NCBI GenBank assembly: GCA_900765185.1
Contig: CAAFQT010000266.1
Span: 1 to 17,212 of the forward strand
Length of the DNA: 17,212 nt
DNA from: an uncultured Collinsella sp.
Lineage (GTDB): Bacteria; Actinomycetota; Coriobacteriia; Coriobacteriales; Coriobacteriaceae
Reading direction: 5' to 3'
The first letter of the stretch is position 1. Every line of letters begins with the position of its first letter. The notes below the pieces were generated by a model. It saw only the letters and a program-made list of their open reading frames with translations. It was not told the origin of the DNA and made no database searches. The translations under genes were made by a program, and so were the position numbers. Shown piece after piece: positions 1 to 7,007 of this stretch.

Positions 1-618
1 GCCACTGTTGTCGGTCGTTGCCGTGGCAATATTCCACATGCGCGACGCAACACTGCGCGCGATGGGGTCCTCGCCGATAACGGCAATCTGGAAGCGCTCG
101 AGCACGTTGGCGGCGCGAGCAAAACCGATGCGGGACTCGGCTTCGGTGACCGAGGGCTTGCCCTCCCACACATGGTGCAGGCGGTTGATGTAGGCGTAGG
201 TGTCCTGGAAGGCCATGCCGTCGGCAAACAGGCCGACATTTTCCTGGAACTGCTGCAGGGCGGCCTCGGTATGCGGACCAAAGTAGCCGTCGTCCTCGCC
301 GCAGGCAAAGCCCAAAACGTTGAGAGCGCGCTGCAGGGCCTGCACATCGGCGCCATGGAAATTGGGCATGCGCAGATACAGAGTGCGGTCGCCCAGCTTA
401 TACGAGGCGTCGACCAGGGCGCTCCAACAAGGGATATCGACGGCATGACCGGCAGCAAGGCCGCTGTCGAGCCTGAAGGTGCTGACGGCCTGCTCGGTGG
501 TGGTGCCAAAGCGCTTGTCGGCAACCTCGGTGTCATCGATTGTATAGCCGAGCTGCAGAAGGCGGGACTGGACGTCCTCGACGGCTGCTCCCTGCATGCC
601 CGTTGTAATAGGTTCCAT
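1..618 (-). CDS. CwlM-like protein with two peptidoglycan-binding domains, 3' end missing
   Basis: The frame is open from an ATG at 618 to the window edge, giving 206 residues without a stop; the C-terminus lies outside. Two PG_binding_1-type repeats are visible, at about residues 5-70 and 85-148, each with the usual L(Q)xxLxxLG(F/Y) helix and a later xFQ helix. The join between them (YKLGDRTLY, residues 73-81) closely resembles what I recall of mycobacterial CwlM, a cytoplasmic amidase-like regulator of peptidoglycan precursor synthesis. Like CwlM, there is no signal peptide or membrane segment. After residue 175 a strand-plus-helix (IAVIGEDP) sits where CwlM-type amidases begin, but the zinc-binding DPGHGG motif is absent in the visible part. 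The ribosome site AAAGGGG lies 8 nt before the ATG. Two-domain architecture is seen directly; a CwlM-like role is inference; the missing end could change the call. Confidence 0.8.
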   Translation of the reverse strand, partial: MEPITTGMQGAAVEDVQSRLLQLGYTIDDTEVADKRFGTTTEQAVSTFRLDSGLAAGHAVDIPCWSALVDASYKLGDRTLYLRMPNFHGADVQALQRALNVLGFACGEDDGYFGPHTEAALQQFQENVGLFADGMAFQDTYAYINRLHHVWEGKPSVTEAESRIGFARAANVLERFQIAVIGEDPIARSVASRMWNIATATTDNSG

Positions 619-756
619 GAACGAACCCCTTTCGGCGTACCATTCGTACTATTTGAGCGTGTGTCGGATAGACAACGCAAAGGGATGCATAAACATGCAC
701 TCAACAGTGTAGCAAGTTGTACCCAAATACGCTGCTGACAGGTTTTATAACCCCCG

Positions 757-1782
757 CTAGTTAAGGCGCTCCACAAAGAAATCTGCCATGGAGAGGAACA
801 GTTCACGTGCATGCGGGTCGAGCGAAACGTCCTCGATGGCTGCTTTGGCCTTGGCGGTCAGGTCGAGCGCATAAGTGTGGGCGTAATCGATAGAGCCGGT
901 CTCCTGGAAGATCTCCACGGCGCGTGCGAGTTGCGCGGGGTCCTCGGTGCCCGAGGAAAGGATCGCTTCAATCTCGTCGTGATAGCGCTCATCAGACAGG
1001 GCGTGCACGGCAACGAGCGTGCGCTTACCCTCGGTGATGTCGGTGCGGAAGTCCTTGTTGGCGGCCTCCTTGGTGCCGATCAAGTTGAGCAGGTCGTCTT
1101 GAATTTGGAAGGCAAGGCCCGTGTGCAGGCCAAAGGCGCGCAGCGCCTCAATTTGCTCCTCGCTGCCTCCGCCAATGATGGCTCCGGTGGCAAGCGGCGT
1201 GGCTCCGCTGTAGTACGCGGTCTTGTGCGTCGCCATGTCCAGATAATCGTCGACCGAGATGTCGAAGCGTGCGTCACGGACCCAGCCCAAGTCGAGCGCC
1301 TGGCCCTCGATGGTGCGAACGATCATCTCGGTGAGCTCGTGGAGCACGCGCAGTTTCACGTCGGACTCCAGCGTGGGGTCGTCGAGAACTGTCTTGGTGA
1401 CCATGGTGAGCGCTAGGTCGCCACAATTGATGGCAAGGCCCGTGCCCTCGGTGAGGTGCATACAGGGCTTGCCGCGGCGCAGCTGTCCGTTGTCGGCGAT
1501 GTCGTCGTGGATGAGTGCGCCCGACTGAAAGTGCTCGATGGCCGCCGCGGCGCTGCGGGCGCTCTCAAAGCTGCCGCCTACCGCGGTGGCGGCGAGCATG
1601 CAGATGAGCGGGCGGTGGCGCTTGCCAGCGTTTGCCGTAAATGCCGAGAGCGGGGTATACAGGTAGCGCTCGATATCGGCGGAAGTCGCCTGTCCGTCAA
1701 AGAACGTGGCCAGATAGTCGTTAATCTGGTCAAAGTGCTGGGCTAAAAAGCTGGTAAACGGACTGGACACGGGTTCTCGCAT
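757..1782 (-). CDS. Polyprenyl diphosphate synthase (geranylgeranyl-type)
   Basis: A 341-residue all-alpha trans-prenyltransferase that would condense isopentenyl diphosphate with allylic diphosphates in the cytosol to supply quinone side chains, carotenoids or lipid carriers. Visible family motifs are GKRHRP (53-58, IPP binding), the first aspartate-rich motif DDIAD (93-97) followed by the RRGKP loop, EGQ (159-161), HKT (186-188) and the second aspartate-rich region FQIQDDLLN (225-233) followed by KDFRTDITEGK. The second motif is DDxxN rather than DDxxD, as in eukaryotic-type GGPP synthases. Residues 4-5 before the first DD are Ala and Gly, which favours C20 or longer products, but chain length cannot be fixed from sequence alone. 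The ATG at 1782 lacks a clear Shine-Dalgarno; a GTG at 1770 is an alternative. A possible -10 (CATAAT, 1806-1811) suggests a short leader. It lies between unrelated same-strand genes, so is probably transcribed alone. Confidence 0.9.
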   Translation of the reverse strand: MREPVSSPFTSFLAQHFDQINDYLATFFDGQATSADIERYLYTPLSAFTANAGKRHRPLICMLAATAVGGSFESARSAAAAIEHFQSGALIHDDIADNGQLRRGKPCMHLTEGTGLAINCGDLALTMVTKTVLDDPTLESDVKLRVLHELTEMIVRTIEGQALDLGWVRDARFDISVDDYLDMATHKTAYYSGATPLATGAIIGGGSEEQIEALRAFGLHTGLAFQIQDDLLNLIGTKEAANKDFRTDITEGKRTLVAVHALSDERYHDEIEAILSSGTEDPAQLARAVEIFQETGSIDYAHTYALDLTAKAKAAIEDVSLDPHARELFLSMADFFVERLN

Positions 1783-1897
1783 TCTTTGATAGGTTGCATC
1801 GTTGCATTATGCAGACAACATATTGCCACATTAGGGCGTCGAGCGCGGCGGTTGAAGACGATTGGTCCATGCGGCCGCAAGTGCGGTAGGGGCTTGG

Positions 1898-4348
1898 CTA
1901 GATAAGCCCAAAGTGTTCGAGCGCGGTGACGACGCCGTCGTGGTCGATGCTGTCGGTGACATAGTCGGCCTTTTCCTTGAGGAAGTCCGGCGCGTTGCCC
2001 ATGGCGATGCCAACGTCGACGGCGTTCATCAGCGAGACGTCATTGCTGGCGTCGCCGATGCCGTATACGGTTCCGTGGTGGGGATCGAGGGCGTCGAGTA
2101 CGGACTGGATACCCTCGCGCTTGGTGCATTCGCGAGGCGAAATCTCGGTCACTTCGAGCTCGAGCTCGTTAAAGCAGAGCAGCGGCTCAAACGCTTGATC
2201 CTGAGCGATGCGGTTGGCAAGCGACGTGGACATTAAGATCTTGTAGGCGCTGTAATGTTGCAGCTGCGTAATTGCATCGCCCACGGTGCGGGCGTATCCC
2301 GGGGCGTCGGGCGCATCGGCACTCATGCGAACGACGCCATTGAGTCCCTCAAAACGAATCACTTCGTCCGATTGCTCAAGAATGGGAGCAAGGCGCTGCA
2401 GCATGCCGGGCGTCATCGCCAAATCGCGAATCACGTGTCCCTCAAGTTCGACATAGCCACCCGCGAGGCAGACGATGCCGGTCCAGGGCAGCTCGAGCAG
2501 CTTTGGATGGATGCAGCTCAGCGTGCGCCCTGTGCAGATAAACGCCATATTGCCCTTGGCGACAAAATCACGGATGGCTTGCGAGACCGCTTCATTGGGA
2601 TAGGGGGAGAGGTCTCGCTCGCTCTCGGGAAGCTCTTGTGCCACTCGAGGGTCTTGCCAGGCGAGTGTTCCGTCGATATCGAAGAAGCAGATATCGCCGC
2701 GCTTATGGGCTGCGCTGGCGGCAGGGGAGGCCGAGGTGGTGGGCACAAATCCCGGCTCGAGGCCCATGATCTGGTCAAAATGCTCTTTAACGCGGGGAAC
2801 GGAGATGCCAATAATCACCTGGGCGGTCTTGCCCGTAATGATGAGGCCCTTGGCGCCCGCCGCGACGAAGGCTGCGTTGTCTGCAACGATGGAAGGGTCT
2901 GCGACCTCGACGCGCAGGCGCGTGGCGCAGTTGGTTGCGCCCACAATATTGCCAACGCCACCTAAAAGCTGAATTGCCCGCTCAGCGAGGACGTGATCTT
3001 GATCGGATCGACTATTGACCTCGTCATCGGGAGATTGCTCTTTGGCAAAGCCGCTTCCCGTTAAATGATCGATTGCCGCGCGATTGGCGACATGATCCTC
3101 GCGGCCCGGTGTCTTAAGGTCATAGATCAAGATGAGTGCTCGAAAACTCACAAAAAAGATGAGGCTAAAGGCAAGGCCGATACCGAGTGCCAAAAGATAG
3201 GCACCGGCATGCGTGCGCATGAGCGGAATAAAGTTGAAGGCTGCCATCTCCATGAGGCCGCCCGAGAAGATGCCGACGATGCCAAAGAGATTCATGGTTG
3301 TGGCAAGGCAAGACGATAAGACGGCGTAGAGAAAAAAGAGCCCGGGGTGGGTGAACATAAAGAGAAACTCGAGTGGCTCGGTAACGCCGCAAACCACCGA
3401 GGCGATGATGGCGGGAACAAGGATGACCCTGAGGCCGGCGCGGCGCTCTGGTTTTGCGGTGGAGTAGAACGCGGCTGCGATGGCGGGAAGGCCAAAGAGC
3501 TTGACCCAGCCGGTGGCGGTAAAACCGGCCCACGGCGCAAGTTCATTAAGGGGGCGCGTGCTATGGGAGAGGATGGGGAGCAAGCTGCTCCACGTGGCGT
3601 AGATGCCGTCGTTAATGACCAGGTTGTCGTAGTAGATCGGCATGTAGAGCAGGTGGTGCAGCCCCATGGGCTCGAGCGCTCGCTCCAAAAGCACAAAGAT
3701 GCCCACGCCAAAGGGGCCGACGCTCGTAAGTGCATGGCGCAGCGTTTCGGTCACAGCGTATACGAAGGGCACGATGGCGGCCGAGATGGCGGCAAGGGCG
3801 AACACGGCAAAAAAGCTGATGAGGTAGACCAGCGAGGAGCCCGAGAAGGTACCGAGCCAATCGGGAACCTTGGCATCGTAGAAGCGGTCATGGATGGCGA
3901 CGACGGTTGCCGACACCGCCAGCGGGCCGATAATGCCGGTGTCGAGCGTCTTGATGCCGTCGATGATGGTGATGCCGCTAGCGGAGGTCAAAGACGACGG
4001 GTACTTAAGTCCAAGATTGTCTCCGCTCAGCTTAATGATTTCGCTCAAAAAGAAGCAATAGGCAAAATAGGCGACGAGAGCCTCGAGGCAGCAACGAGCC
4101 GGTTGTTTTTGGGCAAGGCCGATGGGCAGCGCTACGGCAAAAAGGAGCGGGAGGCGTTTAAAGACCGTCCACGAGCCGCGTTGGATGATGGTCCAAAAAG
4201 CGTACCAAGGGGTTCCGTATACGGCGAGATCGCCGACGATGTCCGCAGTCGTTGCGAGAGCGGAGACGCCGACCATGAGGCCTGATATAGAAAACAGCAT
4301 GGCGGGCGCGAACATTGCCCCGCCAAAGCGTTGGATTTTTTGCAGCAT
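1898..4348 (-). CDS. PTS alpha-glucoside/maltose-type IICB permease fused to a HAD (Cof-type) phosphatase
   Basis: One uninterrupted 816-residue frame. Residues 1-410 are a glucose-superfamily IIC membrane domain; the start MLQKIQRFGGAMF is typical of MalP/GlvC-type maltose/alpha-glucoside permeases, and GVTEPLEF (321-328) is the conserved substrate-site loop. Residues 452-525 are a IIB domain with the phosphorylated cysteine in NCATRLRV (Cys474). No IIA domain is present, so a separate IIA is needed. An Ala/Ser-rich linker (528-550) leads to a full HAD subfamily IIB hydrolase (551-816) with motif I DIDGT (557-561), motif II CTGRT (605-609), motif III Lys743 and motif IV GDASND (765-770); no catalytic residue is missing. 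Family IICBs are usually about 520-540 residues, so the tail is an addition. The ribosome site GGAAGG precedes the ATG. The gene is divergent from a TreR-like repressor with shared operator-like palindromes. Substrate could be maltose, trehalose or another alpha-glucoside. The HAD substrate is unknown; dephosphorylating the imported sugar phosphate is inference. Confidence 0.9.
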   Translation of the reverse strand: MLQKIQRFGGAMFAPAMLFSISGLMVGVSALATTADIVGDLAVYGTPWYAFWTIIQRGSWTVFKRLPLLFAVALPIGLAQKQPARCCLEALVAYFAYCFFLSEIIKLSGDNLGLKYPSSLTSASGITIIDGIKTLDTGIIGPLAVSATVVAIHDRFYDAKVPDWLGTFSGSSLVYLISFFAVFALAAISAAIVPFVYAVTETLRHALTSVGPFGVGIFVLLERALEPMGLHHLLYMPIYYDNLVINDGIYATWSSLLPILSHSTRPLNELAPWAGFTATGWVKLFGLPAIAAAFYSTAKPERRAGLRVILVPAIIASVVCGVTEPLEFLFMFTHPGLFFLYAVLSSCLATTMNLFGIVGIFSGGLMEMAAFNFIPLMRTHAGAYLLALGIGLAFSLIFFVSFRALILIYDLKTPGREDHVANRAAIDHLTGSGFAKEQSPDDEVNSRSDQDHVLAERAIQLLGGVGNIVGATNCATRLRVEVADPSIVADNAAFVAAGAKGLIITGKTAQVIIGISVPRVKEHFDQIMGLEPGFVPTTSASPAASAAHKRGDICFFDIDGTLAWQDPRVAQELPESERDLSPYPNEAVSQAIRDFVAKGNMAFICTGRTLSCIHPKLLELPWTGIVCLAGGYVELEGHVIRDLAMTPGMLQRLAPILEQSDEVIRFEGLNGVVRMSADAPDAPGYARTVGDAITQLQHYSAYKILMSTSLANRIAQDQAFEPLLCFNELELEVTEISPRECTKREGIQSVLDALDPHHGTVYGIGDASNDVSLMNAVDVGIAMGNAPDFLKEKADYVTDSIDHDGVVTALEHFGLI

Positions 4349-4389
4349 GTTCTGCCTTCCGAATATCGAGGCGCGTTGCGCGTGGGGAA

Positions 4390-4401
4390 ACGTTTAAACA
4401 A
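4390..4401. promoter_or_regulatory. Putative operator (GTTTAAAC palindrome) at the PTS gene start site
   Basis: ACGTTTAAACAA matches the motif TTGTTTAAACAA at 10 of 12 positions. It lies just downstream of the PTS -10, where a bound repressor would block initiation. A second inverted repeat, CAATG-GATT-CATTG (4399-4412), overlaps its edge. Confidence 0.5.
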
Positions 4402-4408
4402 TGGATTC

Positions 4409-4414
4409 ATTGTA
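4409..4414 (-). promoter_or_regulatory. Putative -10 of the PTS-HAD gene
   Basis: TACAAT on the minus strand would start transcription near 4402, leaving a leader of about 54 nt. No good -35 is seen. That position is instead covered by the imperfect palindrome at 4420-4439, which could mark an activator-dependent promoter. Confidence 0.4.
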
Positions 4415-4511
4415 GAGGACCGGACGATTGTCGTACCGGCAGTTTTGAGCGAAACCGATTTGGGCATGACAGAAACCGTCAACGGTTAAATCCTGTCGCT
4501 TTACCGATATT

Positions 4512-4523
4512 CAGTTTAAACAA
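4512..4523. promoter_or_regulatory. Putative operator overlapping the gntR -35
   Basis: CAGTTTAAACAA contains the same GTTTAAAC core and overlaps the -35 hexamer of the repressor gene, an arrangement expected for autoregulation. It scores 10 of 12 against TTGTTTAAACAA. Confidence 0.5.
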
Positions 4524-4542
4524 CTTTAAGAAATGCTATAGT
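4515..4542 (+). promoter_or_regulatory. Putative promoter of the gntR-family repressor gene
   Basis: The hexamers are TTTAAA (4515-4520) and TATAGT (4537-4542), 16 bp apart, giving a leader of about 30 nt. The -10 is a good match to the sigma-70-type consensus and the -35 is moderate. Confidence 0.5.
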
Positions 4543-4577
4543 GCCTAGCCGGAAATGAACAATGTAGAGGTGAAACA

Positions 4578-5297
4578 ATGCCAAAAGCGATATACGAAGG
4601 AATCTACCGAGAAATACGCTCGCGCATCATTAATGGGACCTATGCGTTTCAGGAGATGCTGCCAACCGAAGCCGAACTGACCGCGGAATTTGGCTGCACG
4701 CGCAATACCGTCCGCCGCGCTTTGAGCATGCTGGCCGACGGGATGTTTGTGCAGCCCATACACGGCAAGGGCGTGCGCGTTATTTGGCTTAAGGGCGAAA
4801 CCGACATGTTGGGCGCACTCGAAGAGGTTGAGTCGTTTGGCGAGTTTGCAAAACGCAACAATGCCGTTGCATCGACGGACGTTAAGTCTTTTGAACATCT
4901 GGTCTGCACCGAGCAGCTCTCTCGTCGCCTGGGCTTTAGGGTGGGCGAGGAGCTTATTCGCGTAGTGCGTGTCCGAAGCCTCAACGGCAACGCGCGCCAA
5001 GTGGACCATGGCTATTTTTTGGCGTCGATCGCCAAGGGCCTGACCCCCGAGATCGCGGCAGATTCTATTTACGGCTATCTGGAGCACAAGCGCGGCGTCA
5101 AAGTGATGGCGAGTCGCCGTACGGTGAGCGTCGAGCTTGCCAACGATGAGGACTGCAGCTACTTGGACCTTGGCAAATACAACTGTGTCGCCGTCATGGA
5201 GAGCCAGTCATACACCTCGGATGGCATTTTGTTCGAGGTTACGCACGCCCGTACGCATCCTGAGATCTTCCACTACCGCGTCAACTCCAAGCGATAG
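4578..5297 (+). CDS. GntR-family (HutC/UTRA, TreR-like) transcriptional repressor
   Basis: A 239-residue protein. Residues 1-70 form the GntR winged helix-turn-helix, with the hallmark LPTEAELTAEFGCTRNTVRRAL (30-51) and the GKG wing (63-65). Residues about 90-232 form a UTRA effector domain with SIYGYLE and the late TSDGILFEVTHARTHPE strand pattern. Length and layout resemble Bacillus TreR, the trehalose-6-phosphate-sensing repressor of a PTS operon. GAGGTG lies 5 nt before the ATG. It is divergent from the PTS-HAD gene, and related palindromes cover both promoters, so the pair is probably controlled by this protein. The same motif recurs before the ABC operon and malQ. DNA binding by this family is well established. 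The ligand (a sugar 6-phosphate would be expected) and the exact operator are inferred. Confidence 0.88.
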   Translation: MPKAIYEGIYREIRSRIINGTYAFQEMLPTEAELTAEFGCTRNTVRRALSMLADGMFVQPIHGKGVRVIWLKGETDMLGALEEVESFGEFAKRNNAVASTDVKSFEHLVCTEQLSRRLGFRVGEELIRVVRVRSLNGNARQVDHGYFLASIAKGLTPEIAADSIYGYLEHKRGVKVMASRRTVSVELANDEDCSYLDLGKYNCVAVMESQSYTSDGILFEVTHARTHPEIFHYRVNSKR

Positions 5298-5335
5298 CCG
5301 GCTAGCTCGCAGCCTGACGAGACTCATGCCCTCAA

Positions 5336-5390
5336 AGAGAAAACGCCCGGTCAAACCGACGATGCATCGGCTTGACCGGGCGTTTTCTCT
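5336..5390 (+). terminator. Strong bidirectional hairpin terminator after gntR
   Basis: Perfect 19-bp arms (5336-5354 and 5372-5390, beginning AGAGAAAACGCCCGG) enclose a 17-nt loop that itself folds as CCGA/TCGG. The 3' arm ends in GTTTTCTCT and the mirrored tail serves the other strand. It separates gntR from the ABC operon. Confidence 0.9.
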
Positions 5391-5408
5391 GCATTCCATA
5401 ACAAATAA

Positions 5409-5420
5409 TTGTTTATACAA
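5409..5420. promoter_or_regulatory. Putative TreR-type operator upstream of the ABC operon, site 1
   Basis: TTGTTTATACAA differs at one base from TTGTATATACAA, the site I recall for Bacillus TreR, and at one base from TTGTTTAAACAA. It is followed by a second small palindrome, ACTTG-T-CAAGT (5422-5432). Confidence 0.5.
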
Positions 5421-5450
5421 AACTTGTCAAGTATCAAGTTGAAATTACCG

Positions 5451-5480
5451 TTCACCGAAGTTTTTCTACCGCTCTAGTAA
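5451..5480 (+). promoter_or_regulatory. Tentative promoter of the sugar ABC operon
   Basis: TTCACC (5451-5456) and TAGTAA (5475-5480) are 18 bp apart and would start transcription near 5487, inside operator-like site 2. Both hexamers are imperfect. TTGTTT (5409) with TATCAA (5432) is an alternative that overlaps site 1. Confidence 0.3.
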
Positions 5481-5483
5481 TAC

Positions 5484-5495
5484 TTGTTCAAACAA
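5484..5495. promoter_or_regulatory. Putative operator upstream of the ABC operon, site 2
   Basis: TTGTTCAAACAA matches TTGTTTAAACAA at 11 of 12 positions. It lies just after the likely -10, the same geometry as at the PTS gene. Its centre is 75 bp from site 1, about seven helical turns, which would allow looping. Confidence 0.5.
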
Positions 5496-5561
5496 CTAGC
5501 CAAATAGCGTATCGTACAAATCAGCAAAAGGGGCAAAGTCCCCGAGCCAATCTCCGAAGGC

Positions 5562-5580
5562 GGCGGCAAAGGGTGCCGCC
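5562..5580 (+). promoter_or_regulatory. Leader hairpin before the binding-protein ribosome site
   Basis: GGCGGCA (5562-5568) and TGCCGCC (5574-5580) enclose AAGGG, ending 8 nt before the Shine-Dalgarno at 5589. A smaller GGGG/CCCC stem (5530-5543) lies upstream. The leader is over 100 nt if the predicted start is right. I could not match it to a known riboswitch. Confidence 0.45.
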
Positions 5581-5603
5581 ACGGTGTGAAAGGGTGGATT
5601 GTA

Positions 5604-6920
5604 ATGAAGAACGAAATGAGCAGAAGGCAGTTCCTGGGCTTTGCTGGTTCCGCGGCTGCGGTTCTTGGTCTGGGTCTCGTGGGCTGCGGCGGTTCTGCTG
5701 GCTCCGGCTCCTCTGCTTCTGGTGACGCTGCCGAGGTCTACTTCCTCCAATTCAAGCCCGAGGTCGACAAGGAGTGGAAGGAGATCGCCAAGGCCTATAA
5801 GAAGGAGAAGGGCGTCGAGGTCAAGATCGTGACCGCCGCCTCCAACACCTACGAGGAGAAGCTCAAGTCCGAGATGTCCAAGAGCTCCGCTCCGACCCTG
5901 TTCCAGGTCAACGGCCCCACCGGTCTTAAGAACTGGAAGGATTACTGCGCCGACCTGTCCGATACCAAGCTCCGCGGTGAGCTCATTGACGACTCCCTGG
6001 CTCTGCAGTCCGACGGCAAGGATCTGGGTATCGACTGGGTCCAGGAGAGCTACGGCATTATCTACAACAAGCAGCTGCTCGAGAAGGCTGGCTACAAGGC
6101 CGAGGACATCAACTCCTTCGACAAGCTGAAGGCTTGTGCCGACGACATCCAGGCCCGCAAGGACGAGCTTGGTGTTGAGGGTGCCTTCACTTCCGCCGGC
6201 ATGGATGACTCCTCCAGCTGGCGCTACACCACCCACCTTGCCAACCTCCCGCTCTACTACGAGTTCGAGAAGGAGCACAACCAGGAGGACGACGAGATCA
6301 AGGGCGAGTATCTCGACAACTTCAAGCAGATTTTCGACCTGTACATCACCGACTCCACCTGCGATCCTTCGCAGCTTGCCTCCAAGACCGGCGACGACGC
6401 CACCAACGAGTTCGCAACCGGCAAGGCCGTCTTCTATCAGAACGGTTCTTGGGCCTACGCTGACCTCACCAAGGCCGGCATGACCGACGATCAGATTGGC
6501 ATGATGCCCATCTACATTGGTGTCGACGGCGAGGAGAACCAGGGCCTGTGCTCCGGCGGCGAGAACTACTGGTGCGTCAGCTCCCAGGCTTCCGAGGATG
6601 CCCAGAAGGCAACCGAGGACTTCATGTATTGGTGCGTTACTTCTGACACCGCCACCAGCATCATCGCTGACAAGATGGGTCTGACTGCCCCGTTCAAGAG
6701 CGCTAAGGAGACCACCAACGTCTTCTCGCAGCAGGCCGTTGCCATGGCCAAGGACGGCAAGAAGACCGTCGCTTGGGACTTCGTCTACATCCCCTCTGAG
6801 GAGTGGAAGAAGAACCTCAAGCAGGCTCTGATTGCCTATGCTGCCGACAACAGCAAGTGGGACGGCGTCAAGAACGCCTTCGTCGATGGCTGGAAGACCG
6901 AGAAGGCTGCTTCCGAGTAA
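5604..6920 (+). CDS. Sugar ABC transporter substrate-binding lipoprotein
   Basis: A 438-residue family 1 extracellular solute-binding protein, likely for maltose, maltodextrin or a similar oligosaccharide. The N-terminus has a twin-arginine motif (SRRQFLGF, from residue 6), a short hydrophobic stretch and the lipobox LVGC with lipidated Cys28. A Gly/Ser-rich tether (29-40) precedes the bilobal binding domain. A GTG at 5586 could add six residues, but AAAGGGTGG lies 6 nt before the ATG at 5604, so that start is preferred. Codon use is strongly biased to C-ending codons and AAG/GAG, as expected for an abundant binding protein. It is first in a four-gene operon. A GC-rich hairpin separates it from the permeases. 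The ligand is inferred from neighbours only. Confidence 0.9.
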   Translation: MKNEMSRRQFLGFAGSAAAVLGLGLVGCGGSAGSGSSASGDAAEVYFLQFKPEVDKEWKEIAKAYKKEKGVEVKIVTAASNTYEEKLKSEMSKSSAPTLFQVNGPTGLKNWKDYCADLSDTKLRGELIDDSLALQSDGKDLGIDWVQESYGIIYNKQLLEKAGYKAEDINSFDKLKACADDIQARKDELGVEGAFTSAGMDDSSSWRYTTHLANLPLYYEFEKEHNQEDDEIKGEYLDNFKQIFDLYITDSTCDPSQLASKTGDDATNEFATGKAVFYQNGSWAYADLTKAGMTDDQIGMMPIYIGVDGEENQGLCSGGENYWCVSSQASEDAQKATEDFMYWCVTSDTATSIIADKMGLTAPFKSAKETTNVFSQQAVAMAKDGKKTVAWDFVYIPSEEWKKNLKQALIAYAADNSKWDGVKNAFVDGWKTEKAASE

Positions 6921-6951
6921 GCAGTTGCTGCCCAAGCTATCTGATTAGCGA

Positions 6952-6987
6952 CAGGGGGCGGGCAGACGTTGGTTTGCCCGCCCCCTG
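6952..6987 (+). repeat. Intercistronic hairpin between binding protein and permease genes
   Basis: Perfect 13-bp arms (CAGGGGGCGGGCA, 6952-6964; its complement, 6975-6987) enclose a 10-nt loop. No U-tract follows. Instead the permease ribosome site GAAAGGA lies about 9 nt downstream. This fits a partial attenuator or mRNA-stabilising hairpin that keeps binding-protein mRNA above permease mRNA. Confidence 0.8.
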
Positions 6988-7007
6988 CATATTGAAAGGA
7001 CCCTTCT

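Noticed and set aside
5530..5580. A known riboswitch (cyclic-di-GMP, glycine or similar) in the ABC leader
   Set aside because: Short strings such as GGCAAAG and CCGAAGG recall such RNAs, but the conserved cores and stem order are not present.
5496..6935. A 479-codon open frame on the minus strand opposite the binding-protein gene
   Set aside because: It is low in complexity (Leu/Val/Gly runs), has no recognisable domain, and is fully explained by the biased codon use of the real lipoprotein gene on the other strand.
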